In this document: piece by piece, positions 46,574-53,278 of the stretch | Position numbering within the stretch: position 1 is the first letter of the stretch | Layout of the letters: each line of letters begins with the position of its first letter | Source of the DNA: an uncultured Alphaproteobacteria bacterium | GTDB lineage: Bacteria > Pseudomonadota > Alphaproteobacteria > Pelagibacterales > Pelagibacteraceae | DNA length: 53,278 nucleotides | Direction: 5' to 3' | Assembly (NCBI GenBank): GCA_903869725.1 | Contig: CAIQAD010000046.1 | Location: 1 to 53,278, forward strand | Made by a program: the position numbers and the translations under genes | The notes under the pieces: model-generated | What the model saw: the letters and a program-made list of their open reading frames with translations, nothing else | Told to the model about the DNA's origin: nothing | The model's database searches: none

Positions 46574-46659
46574 TTCCCCTCCTACATAAAAATATCTGCC
46601 GAGTTGCTTTTAAAGTCAAATTACCCTCAACAATAATGCTTTAACAAATAAGCATTATA

Positions 46660-46968
46660 GATGAGCAGTTTAGCTATACATTAAGGCAGAGCTTTAAGTT
46701 TTAAATTTAAAACACTATTGTTTTATAAGCCTTTTTAAACTCTTCAGTAGCTGTAAAAGAAATATAGAAATAAAAACAATTATTTAAAATTGTTTAACTT
46801 TTTAAATTTAAGAGTAATATTTTCGCATCTTTTTTTTCAAAATTAAAATCCCAGATTTATTCATTTTTTTCTAAAAATAGTTCATTAGAATAATTACAAT
46901 CAACAATCAGCTGATTGAGAATAAAAAAGCCTGTAGCGTTAAAATAAAAAAATAATCTCGCTTAATTA
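46660..46968. other. Gene-free stretch with two perfect palindromes
   Basis: Between the candidate RNA and the Old Yellow Enzyme gene I see no coding frame. GTTTTAAATTTAAAAC (46698-46713) is a 16-bp palindrome and CAATCAGCTGATTG (46904-46917) a 14-bp palindrome. Both lack a loop and look like protein-binding sites rather than hairpins. The rest is AT-rich with no other signal. Confidence 0.5.
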
Positions 46969-48063
46969 TTATTTTTTAAATAAATCCTTAAATTCTCTTG
47001 GTTCTGACCTTAAATATTGCGGTGGCACATCAACAGATGCTTTTAGTTCGGCAGCTGCATGCCAAGGCCATCGAGGATCGTATAAAGCTGCTCTTGCAAT
47101 TGCTATTAGATCAGCCTGATTGTTTTTTAATATTGTCTCTGCTTGTTGAGCTTCAGTGATTAGACCAACGGCTATTACAGGCATTGAAACTTTTTTCTTA
47201 ATCCTGTCTGCAAAATGCACTTGATAACCAGCTTCAACTGGAATTTTTTGTAGGGGTGATAATCCTCCGCTCGATACATGAATAAATGCACAGTTTATTG
47301 TTTGAAGTTCAATTGCAAACTGAATACTTTCATCAATATTCCATCCCCCTTCAACCCAATCAGATGCTGAAATTCTAATTCCAATTGGAATATCTTTTTT
47401 AATATGAGTTCTTACAAATTTAAATAATTCTAAAGGATAACGCATACGGTTCTCTAATGATCCACCGTACTCGTCTGTTCTGGTGTTTGATAACGGAGAT
47501 AAAAATTGATGCAGTAAATAGCCATGGGCTGCGTGCAGTTCAATTAAATCTAATCCTACAGTAATGGCCCGTTCAGCTGATTTTAAAAATGACTGTTTAA
47601 TTCTCTCTAACTCATTTTTGTTAAGTGCGTGCGGTAATCTTTCATCATTATTAAATGGGATTGCAGAAGGTGCATCCGTCATCCAGCCACCATTATTTTC
47701 TTCTAAAATTTTTCCACCTTTCCACGGCGCAGCGCATGATGCTTTTCTACCTGCGTGTGCGAGTTGCACTCCAATTGGAATTTTTGAATGTTGCCTAATT
47801 GCATAAATGACTTTTTCTAAGGCAATTTGATTGTCATTTGAATAAAGTCCCAAATCAAAAGGGGTAATTCTACCGTTTGCCTCTACTGCTGTTGCCTCAA
47901 GAATTAATAAGCCTGCACCAGAATGAGACAGTGAGCCAAGATGCATTAAATGCCAATCCGTTGCTTTGCCATCAACAGCTGAATATTGGCACATTGGTGC
48001 AATAACAATTCTATTTCTAAGATTTAATGAACCTATTTTAACGCCTTCAAACAATTTACTCAT
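46969..48063 (-). CDS. NADH:flavin oxidoreductase, Old Yellow Enzyme family (YqjM-like)
   Basis: 364-aa FMN-binding TIM barrel that reduces activated C=C bonds with NADPH. It has APMCQYSA with the YqjM-type active-site Cys (about 25), the HAAHGYLLHQFLSPLSN motif with the two substrate-binding His, and the C-terminal IAIARAALYDPRWPWHAAAEL. Length and motifs match the short thermophilic-like/YqjM group. It is transcribed alone, and the substrate in the cell is unknown. Confidence 0.9.
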   Translation of the reverse strand: MSKLFEGVKIGSLNLRNRIVIAPMCQYSAVDGKATDWHLMHLGSLSHSGAGLLILEATAVEANGRITPFDLGLYSNDNQIALEKVIYAIRQHSKIPIGVQLAHAGRKASCAAPWKGGKILEENNGGWMTDAPSAIPFNNDERLPHALNKNELERIKQSFLKSAERAITVGLDLIELHAAHGYLLHQFLSPLSNTRTDEYGGSLENRMRYPLELFKFVRTHIKKDIPIGIRISASDWVEGGWNIDESIQFAIELQTINCAFIHVSSGGLSPLQKIPVEAGYQVHFADRIKKKVSMPVIAVGLITEAQQAETILKNNQADLIAIARAALYDPRWPWHAAAELKASVDVPPQYLRSEPREFKDLFKK

Positions 48064-48172
48064 TTAGCTTTGTTATGAATTAATTTATTTAAATATATAA
48101 AACTTTATACTGCTTGCTACCTCTCTGTAAATGACATACGCACTGGCCTCGTTCAATTAAACAAAAGGAAAT

Positions 48173-48583
48173 ATGCATAACATTATTGATACAGCTGCTG
48201 AAGCTGGATCGTTCAAAACATTAGCAACTGCACTTACAGCAGCGGGTTTAGTAGATACATTAAACGGTAATGGACCATTTACAGTTTTTGCTCCAACCGA
48301 TGATGCATTTAAAAAATTACCTGCTGGCAAATTAGAGTCTTTGCTTGCGGATGTTCCACAATTAAAATCAATCCTTACCTATCACGTAGTTGCTGGTAAA
48401 GTGATGGCAGCAGATGTAATGGGCTTAAATGGTAAATCTGCTAAAACCGTTAATGGATCTGATGTTAAAATTAGTACAGATGGTGGTGTTAAATTAAACG
48501 GTACTTCTAATGTTGTTAAAACAGACATCGAATGCACGAATGGCGTTATTCATGTAATTGATTCTGTAATTATTCCAGCCTAA
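48173..48583 (+). CDS. Single-domain fasciclin (FAS1) protein
   Basis: 136 aa consisting of one FAS1 domain. H1 box [17 protein letters not shown] (about 41-57) and the YHVVAGK motif (about 76-82) are clear, and it ends [21 protein letters not shown] gives a ribosome site. Unlike most bacterial FAS1 proteins it starts directly at the domain with no signal peptide, so it would be cytoplasmic as drawn. FAS1 proteins usually act in adhesion; some are linked to light and oxidative stress responses. Confidence 0.88.
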   Translation: MHNIIDTAAEAGSFKTLATALTAAGLVDTLNGNGPFTVFAPTDDAFKKLPAGKLESLLADVPQLKSILTYHVVAGKVMAADVMGLNGKSAKTVNGSDVKISTDGGVKLNGTSNVVKTDIECTNGVIHVIDSVIIPA

Positions 48584-48610
48584 GTATTTTTAAAATAACA
48601 GTTAAATATA

Positions 48611-48636
48611 AACATCCAGTTACAACGCTGGATGTT
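48611..48636 (+). terminator. Hairpin after the fasciclin gene
   Basis: AACATCCAG (48611-48619) pairs with CTGGATGTT (48628-48636) over an 8-nt loop, 28 nt after the stop. The T-run is interrupted (TATTATTAATT), so termination may be partial. The rest of the gap to sodB (48637-48783) holds no recognised gene. Confidence 0.6.
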
Positions 48637-48783
48637 ATTATTAATTCTAAATTATCCAAACTAACTAAAAAAGTTTTATGACATCTAACTGTCGCTTGTA
48701 ATTCCAATGTCGTTTTGTCTTTTGATACAATTTAACTGTTTACTATTTGTTTATAAAAACTAAGATACTTACCAAAGTATAGA

Positions 48784-49374
48784 ATGTTTGAATTACCAAA
48801 ATTAAATTATCCAAAAAACGCTTTAGCTCCTGTGATGTCTGAAGAAACGTTAGATTTTCATCATGCTAAACATCACCAAACTTACATTACAAATTTAAAT
48901 AATCTTATTAAAGATAGCCCGCTTGCAAAAAGTTCGCTTGAGGAAATAATTAAGGATAGTGCAAAAGATAGTTCAAAAATTGCAATTTTTAACAATGCTG
49001 GTCAACACTGGAATCATATTTTATTTTGGAATTGTATGAAACCAAAAGGCGGCGGAGCAATGCCAGCTACATTAGAAAAAAAAATTGTTGAGGATTTTGG
49101 CAGTGTCGATAAATTTAAAGAGGATTTTATTCAAGCAGGAGTTTCTCAATTTGGCTCAGGCTGGGCGTGGCTTGCTATTAAAAATGGAAAACTTGTAGTG
49201 ACTAAAACAGCTAATGCATCTAATCCGTTAGTAGATAATATGAAACCTATTTTTGGATGTGACGTATGGGAACATTCTTATTATATAGATTACAGAAATC
49301 GAAGAGCCGACTATCTTAAGGCTTTTATAAATGAATTAGCAAATTGGGAATTCGTAGCATCGCAATTAAATTAA
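48784..49374 (+). CDS. sodB: Superoxide dismutase, iron type
   Basis: 196 aa, normal length. The metal ligands are His26 (DFHHAKHHQTY), His78 (QHWNHILFW), Asp160 and His164 (DVWEHSYYIDY). The Gln of NAGQHWNH lies in the N-terminal domain, as in Fe-specific enzymes. No signal peptide, so it is cytoplasmic. Transcribed alone. Confidence 0.94.
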   Translation: MFELPKLNYPKNALAPVMSEETLDFHHAKHHQTYITNLNNLIKDSPLAKSSLEEIIKDSAKDSSKIAIFNNAGQHWNHILFWNCMKPKGGGAMPATLEKKIVEDFGSVDKFKEDFIQAGVSQFGSGWAWLAIKNGKLVVTKTANASNPLVDNMKPIFGCDVWEHSYYIDYRNRRADYLKAFINELANWEFVASQLN

Positions 49375-49421
49375 TTAAAGAAACTAATAATTCATATTGA
49401 TTAAGACTGCTGGTTTAAATT

Positions 49422-50921
49422 TTATATAGTATTATTTTCAACAAACACATCGGCAGCTTTAAATATTTTTGATTTGCGGTCATTATCCATTTTTTCTAAA
49501 ATTTTAACCATCATCGACAACCGATAATTGGTAGAGAAAAACTTTTTATTATTTTCAATAAATCTCCAATAAAGACCATCCATCGTCTCACACCACTCGC
49601 CTTTTTTAAAATCGCTCATTTTTAGTAAATAACTAGAAGCACAGATGTAGGGTTTAGTTGCAAATATTCCACCATCACTAAATAATCCCATACCAAATAC
49701 ATTGGGTGCCATCACCCAATCTGAAGAGTCAACGTACATTTCCATAAACCATCGATAAACAGATTTAGGTTCAATTTGGGATAAGTTCATAATATTAGCA
49801 ACCACCATCAAACGCTCGATATGATGACTCCAGCCATAGGTATTACAGTTTTTAATGGTGTGATCTAAAGGATCAATGCCGGTGGTGCCGTCATACCAAC
49901 TTTGTTTAAGTTTTCTTTTATGTTTAAAAAAGTTGTTAGTTGTCATTGTATTTTCAAAATTCTGATAAATGCCACGCATAAACTCACGCCAACCAATAAT
50001 CTGTCTTAAAAATCCTTCCAAATTATTAATTTTCACTTTATGCGTTTTAGTAAAAGCCATAGTCTCTTTGACTAACTCTTCAGGAGTAATCAGTCCTAAA
50101 TTCATCACCGGACTTAACAGGCTGTGAAATAAGGTATGAGATTTTTGTGAGATCGCGTCTTCAAAATCACCAAACGAATCTAGTTTATGTTTTAAAAAAT
50201 CAAAAAACAAATTGAGCGCATCTTTTCTAGTGGTTGGATAATTAAATGCTGCAATAGTACCAGGGTGATCGGTAAAATTATTTTCTAAAAATTTTTTAAT
50301 GTTCTTAGTGTGGGTTGTGTCAGTAAATACTAAAGTTTTTGGTATTTGAACTTTAGGATCAAGTTTGCGTCTATTATCTTCATCGAAACTCCATTTGCCG
50401 CCTAAAGGTTCCTGCTTATTCTTCATTAAAATATTAAATTTAATTCTCTGAATTTTATAAAAATTAGCCATGAAAGGTTTTTTAGTAGTACTTAGATACT
50501 CTTTAAAATCAGCGCGGTTACTTAAAAACATCGGAGATGGGATGAAATGATACTGAATGCTATGGTTGGTAAAAAAAGTTTTCAGTTGTTGTTCAAAAAA
50601 TTTATCTTCAATCTCAAATAAACTAACTTCTTTTGCATTAATCTTTTTTAAAAAAACTAAAATCTTGTCTTCAAATTTCTTCTTAAACAACTCATGGCTT
50701 GCATCATAATAATGCACGCTAAACTTAGCTTTTTTTAACTCATCGGCATAAGAGCGCATGGCTGACAGGAAAAGTAATATTTTTTGTCGGTGATGCTTTA
50801 CATAGGTGCAGAGCTGATAATCTTCAGCAAGCATGATGTGGTGATCTTTAAAATGTTTAAGATAACTTAAGGGAAACAGTTGATTACCAAGGATGATAAA
50901 GGCTTTTGATTTATTCGTCAT
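49422..50921 (-). CDS. Bacterial cryptochrome/photolyase-like protein (PhrB/FeS-BCP group)
   Basis: 499 aa. It has an N-terminal Rossmann-like antenna half (1-160) and a C-terminal FAD half (about 240-499) with GWREFMRG, SHHIERLMVVANIMNL and the ending SDFKKGEWCETMDGLYWRF. The family repairs (6-4) photoproducts or senses light and usually binds a 4Fe-4S cluster through four Cys. Here only Cys359, 427 and 444 occur in the C-terminal half and the CxxC pair is replaced by a FKKG loop. It overlaps the DUF2805 gene by 11 nt. Confidence 0.85.
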   Translation of the reverse strand: MTNKSKAFIILGNQLFPLSYLKHFKDHHIMLAEDYQLCTYVKHHRQKILLFLSAMRSYADELKKAKFSVHYYDASHELFKKKFEDKILVFLKKINAKEVSLFEIEDKFFEQQLKTFFTNHSIQYHFIPSPMFLSNRADFKEYLSTTKKPFMANFYKIQRIKFNILMKNKQEPLGGKWSFDEDNRRKLDPKVQIPKTLVFTDTTHTKNIKKFLENNFTDHPGTIAAFNYPTTRKDALNLFFDFLKHKLDSFGDFEDAISQKSHTLFHSLLSPVMNLGLITPEELVKETMAFTKTHKVKINNLEGFLRQIIGWREFMRGIYQNFENTMTTNNFFKHKRKLKQSWYDGTTGIDPLDHTIKNCNTYGWSHHIERLMVVANIMNLSQIEPKSVYRWFMEMYVDSSDWVMAPNVFGMGLFSDGGIFATKPYICASSYLLKMSDFKKGEWCETMDGLYWRFIENNKKFFSTNYRLSMMVKILEKMDNDRKSKIFKAADVFVENNTI

Positions 50922-51207
50922 CTAAAGAATAATTTTTATTATTTAATTGTCGTCTATCGTACTCAAATTTCTTTCTATGCTTTAAGCTTTTGTGTCTAAC
51001 CCTTTTTCTCCATAATCTAAACGAACTAGGTTTTAGTTCGCTGCGCATAATTTTAATAACTTCCGCTTCAGATTTACCCGTCTGTTCTCTAATATATTCA
51101 AAAGTAATCCGATCTGCCCAAGCTGCCCAAATAATCCAGGAGTTTGAAGATTTGTCTTGTGGTTCTGGGTTAGCAGTGTTTGTTAAAGGTCTAAGGCCTT
51201 TTTTCAT
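50911..51207 (-). CDS. DUF2805 (TIGR03643) family protein
   Basis: 98 aa. It matches the family pattern IIWAAWADRITFEYIREQTGKSEAEVIKIMR then ELKPSSFRLWRKRV, which looks like a helix-turn-helix followed by a basic patch. The role is unknown. The coding overlap with the cryptochrome gene downstream indicates coupled translation, and the two genes are often neighbours, so it may act with the light-dependent enzyme, possibly as a DNA-binding partner. Confidence 0.8.
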   Translation of the reverse strand: MKKGLRPLTNTANPEPQDKSSNSWIIWAAWADRITFEYIREQTGKSEAEVIKIMRSELKPSSFRLWRKRVRHKSLKHRKKFEYDRRQLNNKNYSLDDE

Positions 51208-51211
51208 TTAA

Positions 51212-51640
51212 TTATTTAATCGTACTGCCGATACTAAATATTGGAAGATATAACGCAACTAACAGTAACCCAATAATTGCTCCAATTGCAACAATCATTA
51301 TAGGCTCAATAATGGTTGTTAAGCCTTTAACCACCGTATCAAACTCTTCCTCATAATAATTTGAAATCGATTGAAACATATCTTCTAAGTTACCAGTATT
51401 TTCACCAACATAAGTTAACTGCGCAAGTTGTGCTGGAAAAACTTCTTTTTCATCAGTAAATAATTTTGATAACGAATCTCCGGTTACAATCTTTTTAGAT
51501 ATACGGTTAAGGGCGTACACAAATACCAAGTTATCCGTAACACTTTTTGCAATATTTAAAGTCTCAACAATACCAACGCCTGCGGCTTGTAAGTTTGCCA
51601 TGATTAGTAATAAATTAAAGACCAAAGATGACTTAACCAT
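51212..51640 (-). pseudogene. Type II secretion/type IV pilus inner membrane protein (GspF/PilC), C-terminal remnant
   Basis: 142 aa matching only the last GspF domain: ANLQAAGVGIVETLNIAKSV, then YVGENTGNLEDMFQSISNYYEEEFDTVV (pattern of the second repeat) and a final membrane helix (about 108-132). Full proteins are about 400 aa with two repeats and three helices. No pilus or secretion genes surround it. It ends 4 nt before the DUF2805 start and could be kept as a small gene or be a remnant. Confidence 0.65.
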
Positions 51641-51843
51641 GCTGATTATTAAAGGTTAGTTGAATATTAAATAAAATCTATTTTAATGAAAAGAGTAGAG
51701 TGTAGATTTTTGCATAACGCTAGACAACTACTACTGAAGTTTTAACAGCATAATATTTGGTGTTTAGAGCGCACCCATCATCATCGGCGTAACGTACTAA
51801 TTATATATTCAATAAATCTAAAATTAGGTTTATATTTAATATT

Positions 51844-52149
51844 ATGACTAATTTTGATGACCGAGAAAAAGGTTTTGAGCGAAAATTTGTACATGATTCA
51901 GAAATAGAATTTAATATTAAAGCTAAAAGAGACAAATTAATTGTTAACTGGGTCTCTAAAATTTTAGATTATAATGATGAACAAAAGAATAATTATTTAA
52001 AAAAAGTTATTCATAATGAAGTTGAACAACACTCGGATGAAGATCTTTTCAAAATAATTAAAAAAGATTTAGAAGATAAAAACATTCAAGATCAAGAAAT
52101 CAGACAAAAGATGGCCGAATTTTTAGCAATTGCTAAAACCGAAGTGTAA
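51844..52149 (+). CDS. F1-ATPase inhibitory zeta subunit (DUF1476)
   Basis: 101 aa. The opening FDDREKGFERKFVHDSEIEFNIKAKRDKL is characteristic of DUF1476; these proteins form a four-helix bundle whose N-terminus blocks reverse ATP hydrolysis by alphaproteobacterial F1. It is located away from the atp operon, as usual. The frame ends in MAEFLAIAKTEV. Identification is by family pattern. Confidence 0.82.
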   Translation: MTNFDDREKGFERKFVHDSEIEFNIKAKRDKLIVNWVSKILDYNDEQKNNYLKKVIHNEVEQHSDEDLFKIIKKDLEDKNIQDQEIRQKMAEFLAIAKTEV

Positions 52150-52172
52150 TTAAACGTATTAATGTATAAAGC

Positions 52173-52628
52173 TTAATTAACGATATATTTTTGAAGCTGC
52201 TCTATTAAATATTTTTGCTCATCAATCATCAAATTAACCACATCGCCAATTGATATCACGCCAACATTTTTTCCATTGTCTTGAACCGGCAAATGTCTAA
52301 CTTTTTTCTCCGTCATTAACTTCATACAATCTGCAATTTTAAATTCAGGAGAAACGGTCACTAATTCTCTCGACATCACTTCATGTAGTTGTGTGTCATG
52401 ACTATGTTTACCCATCAATATTACTTTGCGTGCGTAATCTCTTTCTGTGAAAACTCCAAGTAGTTTATCGCCATCATTGACCAGCACACAACCTATGTTT
52501 CGATCTGCCATTAATTGAATAGCTTGTTTAACTGTATTGTTAGAACTTAACGACCAAGTCTGTCTTTTATTTTGTTCTAAAAATTGACCTACGTTAATTA
52601 AGATATTTATTAAACTAGTGTGGATCAT
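52173..52628 (-). CDS. CBS-domain pair protein
   Basis: 151 aa. Two CBS domains occupy nearly the entire protein (about 25-80 and 88-145): IQLMADRNIGCVLVNDGDKLLGVFTERDYARKV and MKLMTEKKVRHLPVQDNGKNVGVISIGDVV. Such stand-alone pairs bind adenosine nucleotides and are proposed to sense energy state; the partner is unknown. No Shine-Dalgarno is obvious before the ATG at 52628. Confidence 0.85.
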   Translation of the reverse strand: MIHTSLINILINVGQFLEQNKRQTWSLSSNNTVKQAIQLMADRNIGCVLVNDGDKLLGVFTERDYARKVILMGKHSHDTQLHEVMSRELVTVSPEFKIADCMKLMTEKKVRHLPVQDNGKNVGVISIGDVVNLMIDEQKYLIEQLQKYIVN

Positions 52629-52752
52629 AATTTTTTATAATTGTTATGACGATTGCAATCAATCTAACCTAATATTACAGTCAATGTAAGCATATAAAGA
52701 ATTTAGAAATGTATTAATAATTTATTTACTAAATATTAATACATTGTTTGAT

Positions 52753-53115
52753 TTAGGTTTTTAATTTAGTCATCCACTCAAGATATTCTTTAATAAACTT
52801 ATCTGTAGGTTTTATAGTTTTTTTTCTTTTGTCTGATTTACTATTAGCTTTTAGTAAAATTCCTTCTTGTGTAGCATCATCAATGTAAGAAATTAAACTT
52901 AACCTAGAAACAATATTATTTGGGACTGTCTCTAGCAGTTCTTCAATGTGCAAATCTTTATCTAAAAAATAATGATGCATTATATTTAGCATTAAAAGAT
53001 AGCCTCCTGGCGTTCTTCTAAAAAAACCTACTGTTTTGTAAATATGATTATGGGTAACGAATTCATCAAAAAAAAACTTACTTGCTTGCGCTATATTTTT
53101 TTTATTTACACCCAA
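52753..53115 (-). CDS. Hypothetical protein, possible winged-helix, 120 aa
   Basis: Soluble, helical, with a probable TTG start at 53115 (the next ATG lies well inside). The middle (about 50-110) reads like a DNA-binding fold: HIEELLETVPNNIVSRLSLISYIDDATQEGILL followed by a Lys-rich linker and a helix, resembling MarR-type wings. I do not recognise a family. It faces the CBS gene across a 124-bp gap. Confidence 0.55.
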   Translation of the reverse strand: MGVNKKNIAQASKFFFDEFVTHNHIYKTVGFFRRTPGGYLLMLNIMHHYFLDKDLHIEELLETVPNNIVSRLSLISYIDDATQEGILLKANSKSDKRKKTIKPTDKFIKEYLEWMTKLKT

Positions 53116-53181
53116 ATAATTATACCTTCTTTATACAATTTGATCGTTGTAATTGATGACTTTAAAAAAACTTATAATTTT

Positions 53182-53278
53182 ATGATAAAATTTTTAAGAT
53201 TGTTAAATTTTGAATATTTTTTTATTACAAAATTAAAAAAAGGTATACCAGAAATTTTTGCTAAAAAGCTAACATATC
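53182..53278 (+). CDS. Partial hypothetical protein at the right edge
   Basis: ATG at 53182 opens a frame of 32 codons running off the end, starting MIKFLRLLNFEYFFITK. It lies 66 nt from the divergent gene. Too little is visible to name a family. Confidence 0.35.
   Translation, partial: MIKFLRLLNFEYFFITKLKKGIPEIFAKKLTY

Larger units (their letters stand above)
46414..46646 (-). ncRNA. Candidate structured RNA upstream of hsp20 (about 230 nt)
   Basis: A TATAAT on the minus strand (46659-46654) predicts a start near 46646, and a strong terminator ends it at 46414. In between, TTATTGTTGAG (46636-46626) pairs with CTCAACAATAA (46493-46483) as an 11-bp closing stem over about 130 nt. Inside are GCAAC/GTTGC (46607-46603 with 46559-46555), an 8-bp hairpin TTACACTT/AAGTGTAA (46547-46525) and AGAG-CTA/TAG-CTCT near 46514-46492. 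It has no match I know to tmRNA, SRP RNA, RNase P RNA or tRNA; a 6S-like RNA or a leader attenuator are alternatives. Confidence 0.5.

Noticed and set aside
46414-46680. The hsp20-upstream RNA as tmRNA, SRP RNA or RNase P RNA
   Set aside because: No GGTTTCGAC-type tmRNA start, no resume codon and tag frame, no SRP GGAA tetraloop domain and no RNase P GAGGAAAGTC core on either strand.
1-53278. Insertion sequence or intact prophage
   Set aside because: No transposase, integrase, terminal inverted repeats or phage structural genes were found; the only mobile-looking feature is the 72-bp repeat pair.

Overview
The window looks like a chromosomal segment of a small-genome, very AT-rich alphaproteobacterium, most like the SAR11 (Pelagibacterales) group. 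The reasons are short or overlapping gene junctions, Lys/Asn/Ile-rich proteins, an alphaproteobacterial short-form prolyl-tRNA synthetase, a DUF1467 protein, RNase J, a 14-gene complex I operon of mitochondrial/alphaproteobacterial type, an F1-ATPase zeta (DUF1476) subunit, and an S2-gene leader of the kind described in Ca. Pelagibacter. This placement is inferred from gene content; no rRNA is present to prove it.

Left third (1-32.5 kb), all on the minus strand and read right to left. The complete nuoA-N operon (32.5-18.7 kb) runs into coaX, rnj, a DUF1467 gene, proS, lolC/lolE, lolD and dnaE. A new unit then starts at about 9.35 kb with a structured rpsB leader: rpsB, tsf, frr, uppS, cdsA, dxr, bamA, lpxD, fabZ, lpxA and the first codons of lpxI. 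This unit couples translation, undecaprenyl and isoprenoid synthesis, phospholipid synthesis, outer-membrane assembly and lipid A synthesis. Three genes that usually sit in these strings are not here: pyrH (between tsf and frr), rseP (between dxr and bamA) and birA (between nuoN and coaX).

Middle (32.6-42.4 kb) is ordinary accessory and housekeeping content on both strands: two small envelope proteins, a quinone oxidoreductase, a DUF3147 membrane protein, tRNA-Val(GAC), a DUF805 protein, a 2OG-Fe(II) oxygenase, a tautomerase, an amino-acid permease, an MFS exporter, a cytochrome b561 with a Tat-type molybdopterin oxidoreductase, two small ORFs too short for most gene callers, and a DUF4010/MgtC-like membrane protein.

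Variable island (42.5-47 kb). It holds a three-gene operon of unknown proteins with its own promoter and long leader, C-terminal and N-terminal remnants of a DNA2/NAM7-type helicase and a GHKL ATPase (probably a decayed defence or restriction locus), a secreted alpha/beta hydrolase bracketed by two 72-bp direct repeats, and an hsp20 gene. The hsp20 gene has a sigma-32-like promoter and a leader that can fold like a ROSE RNA thermometer. Upstream of hsp20 is a roughly 230-nt candidate structured RNA with its own terminator, an 11-bp long-range closing stem, several internal hairpins and an 11-codon ORF with a strong Shine-Dalgarno. I regard this RNA as the most likely undescribed element in the window.

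Right end (47-53.3 kb) is a stress-flavoured group: an Old Yellow Enzyme, a one-domain fasciclin protein, Fe superoxide dismutase, a bacterial cryptochrome/photolyase-like protein coupled to a DUF2805 protein, a GspF/PilC remnant, the ATPase zeta subunit, a CBS-pair protein, and two unrecognised genes at the edge.
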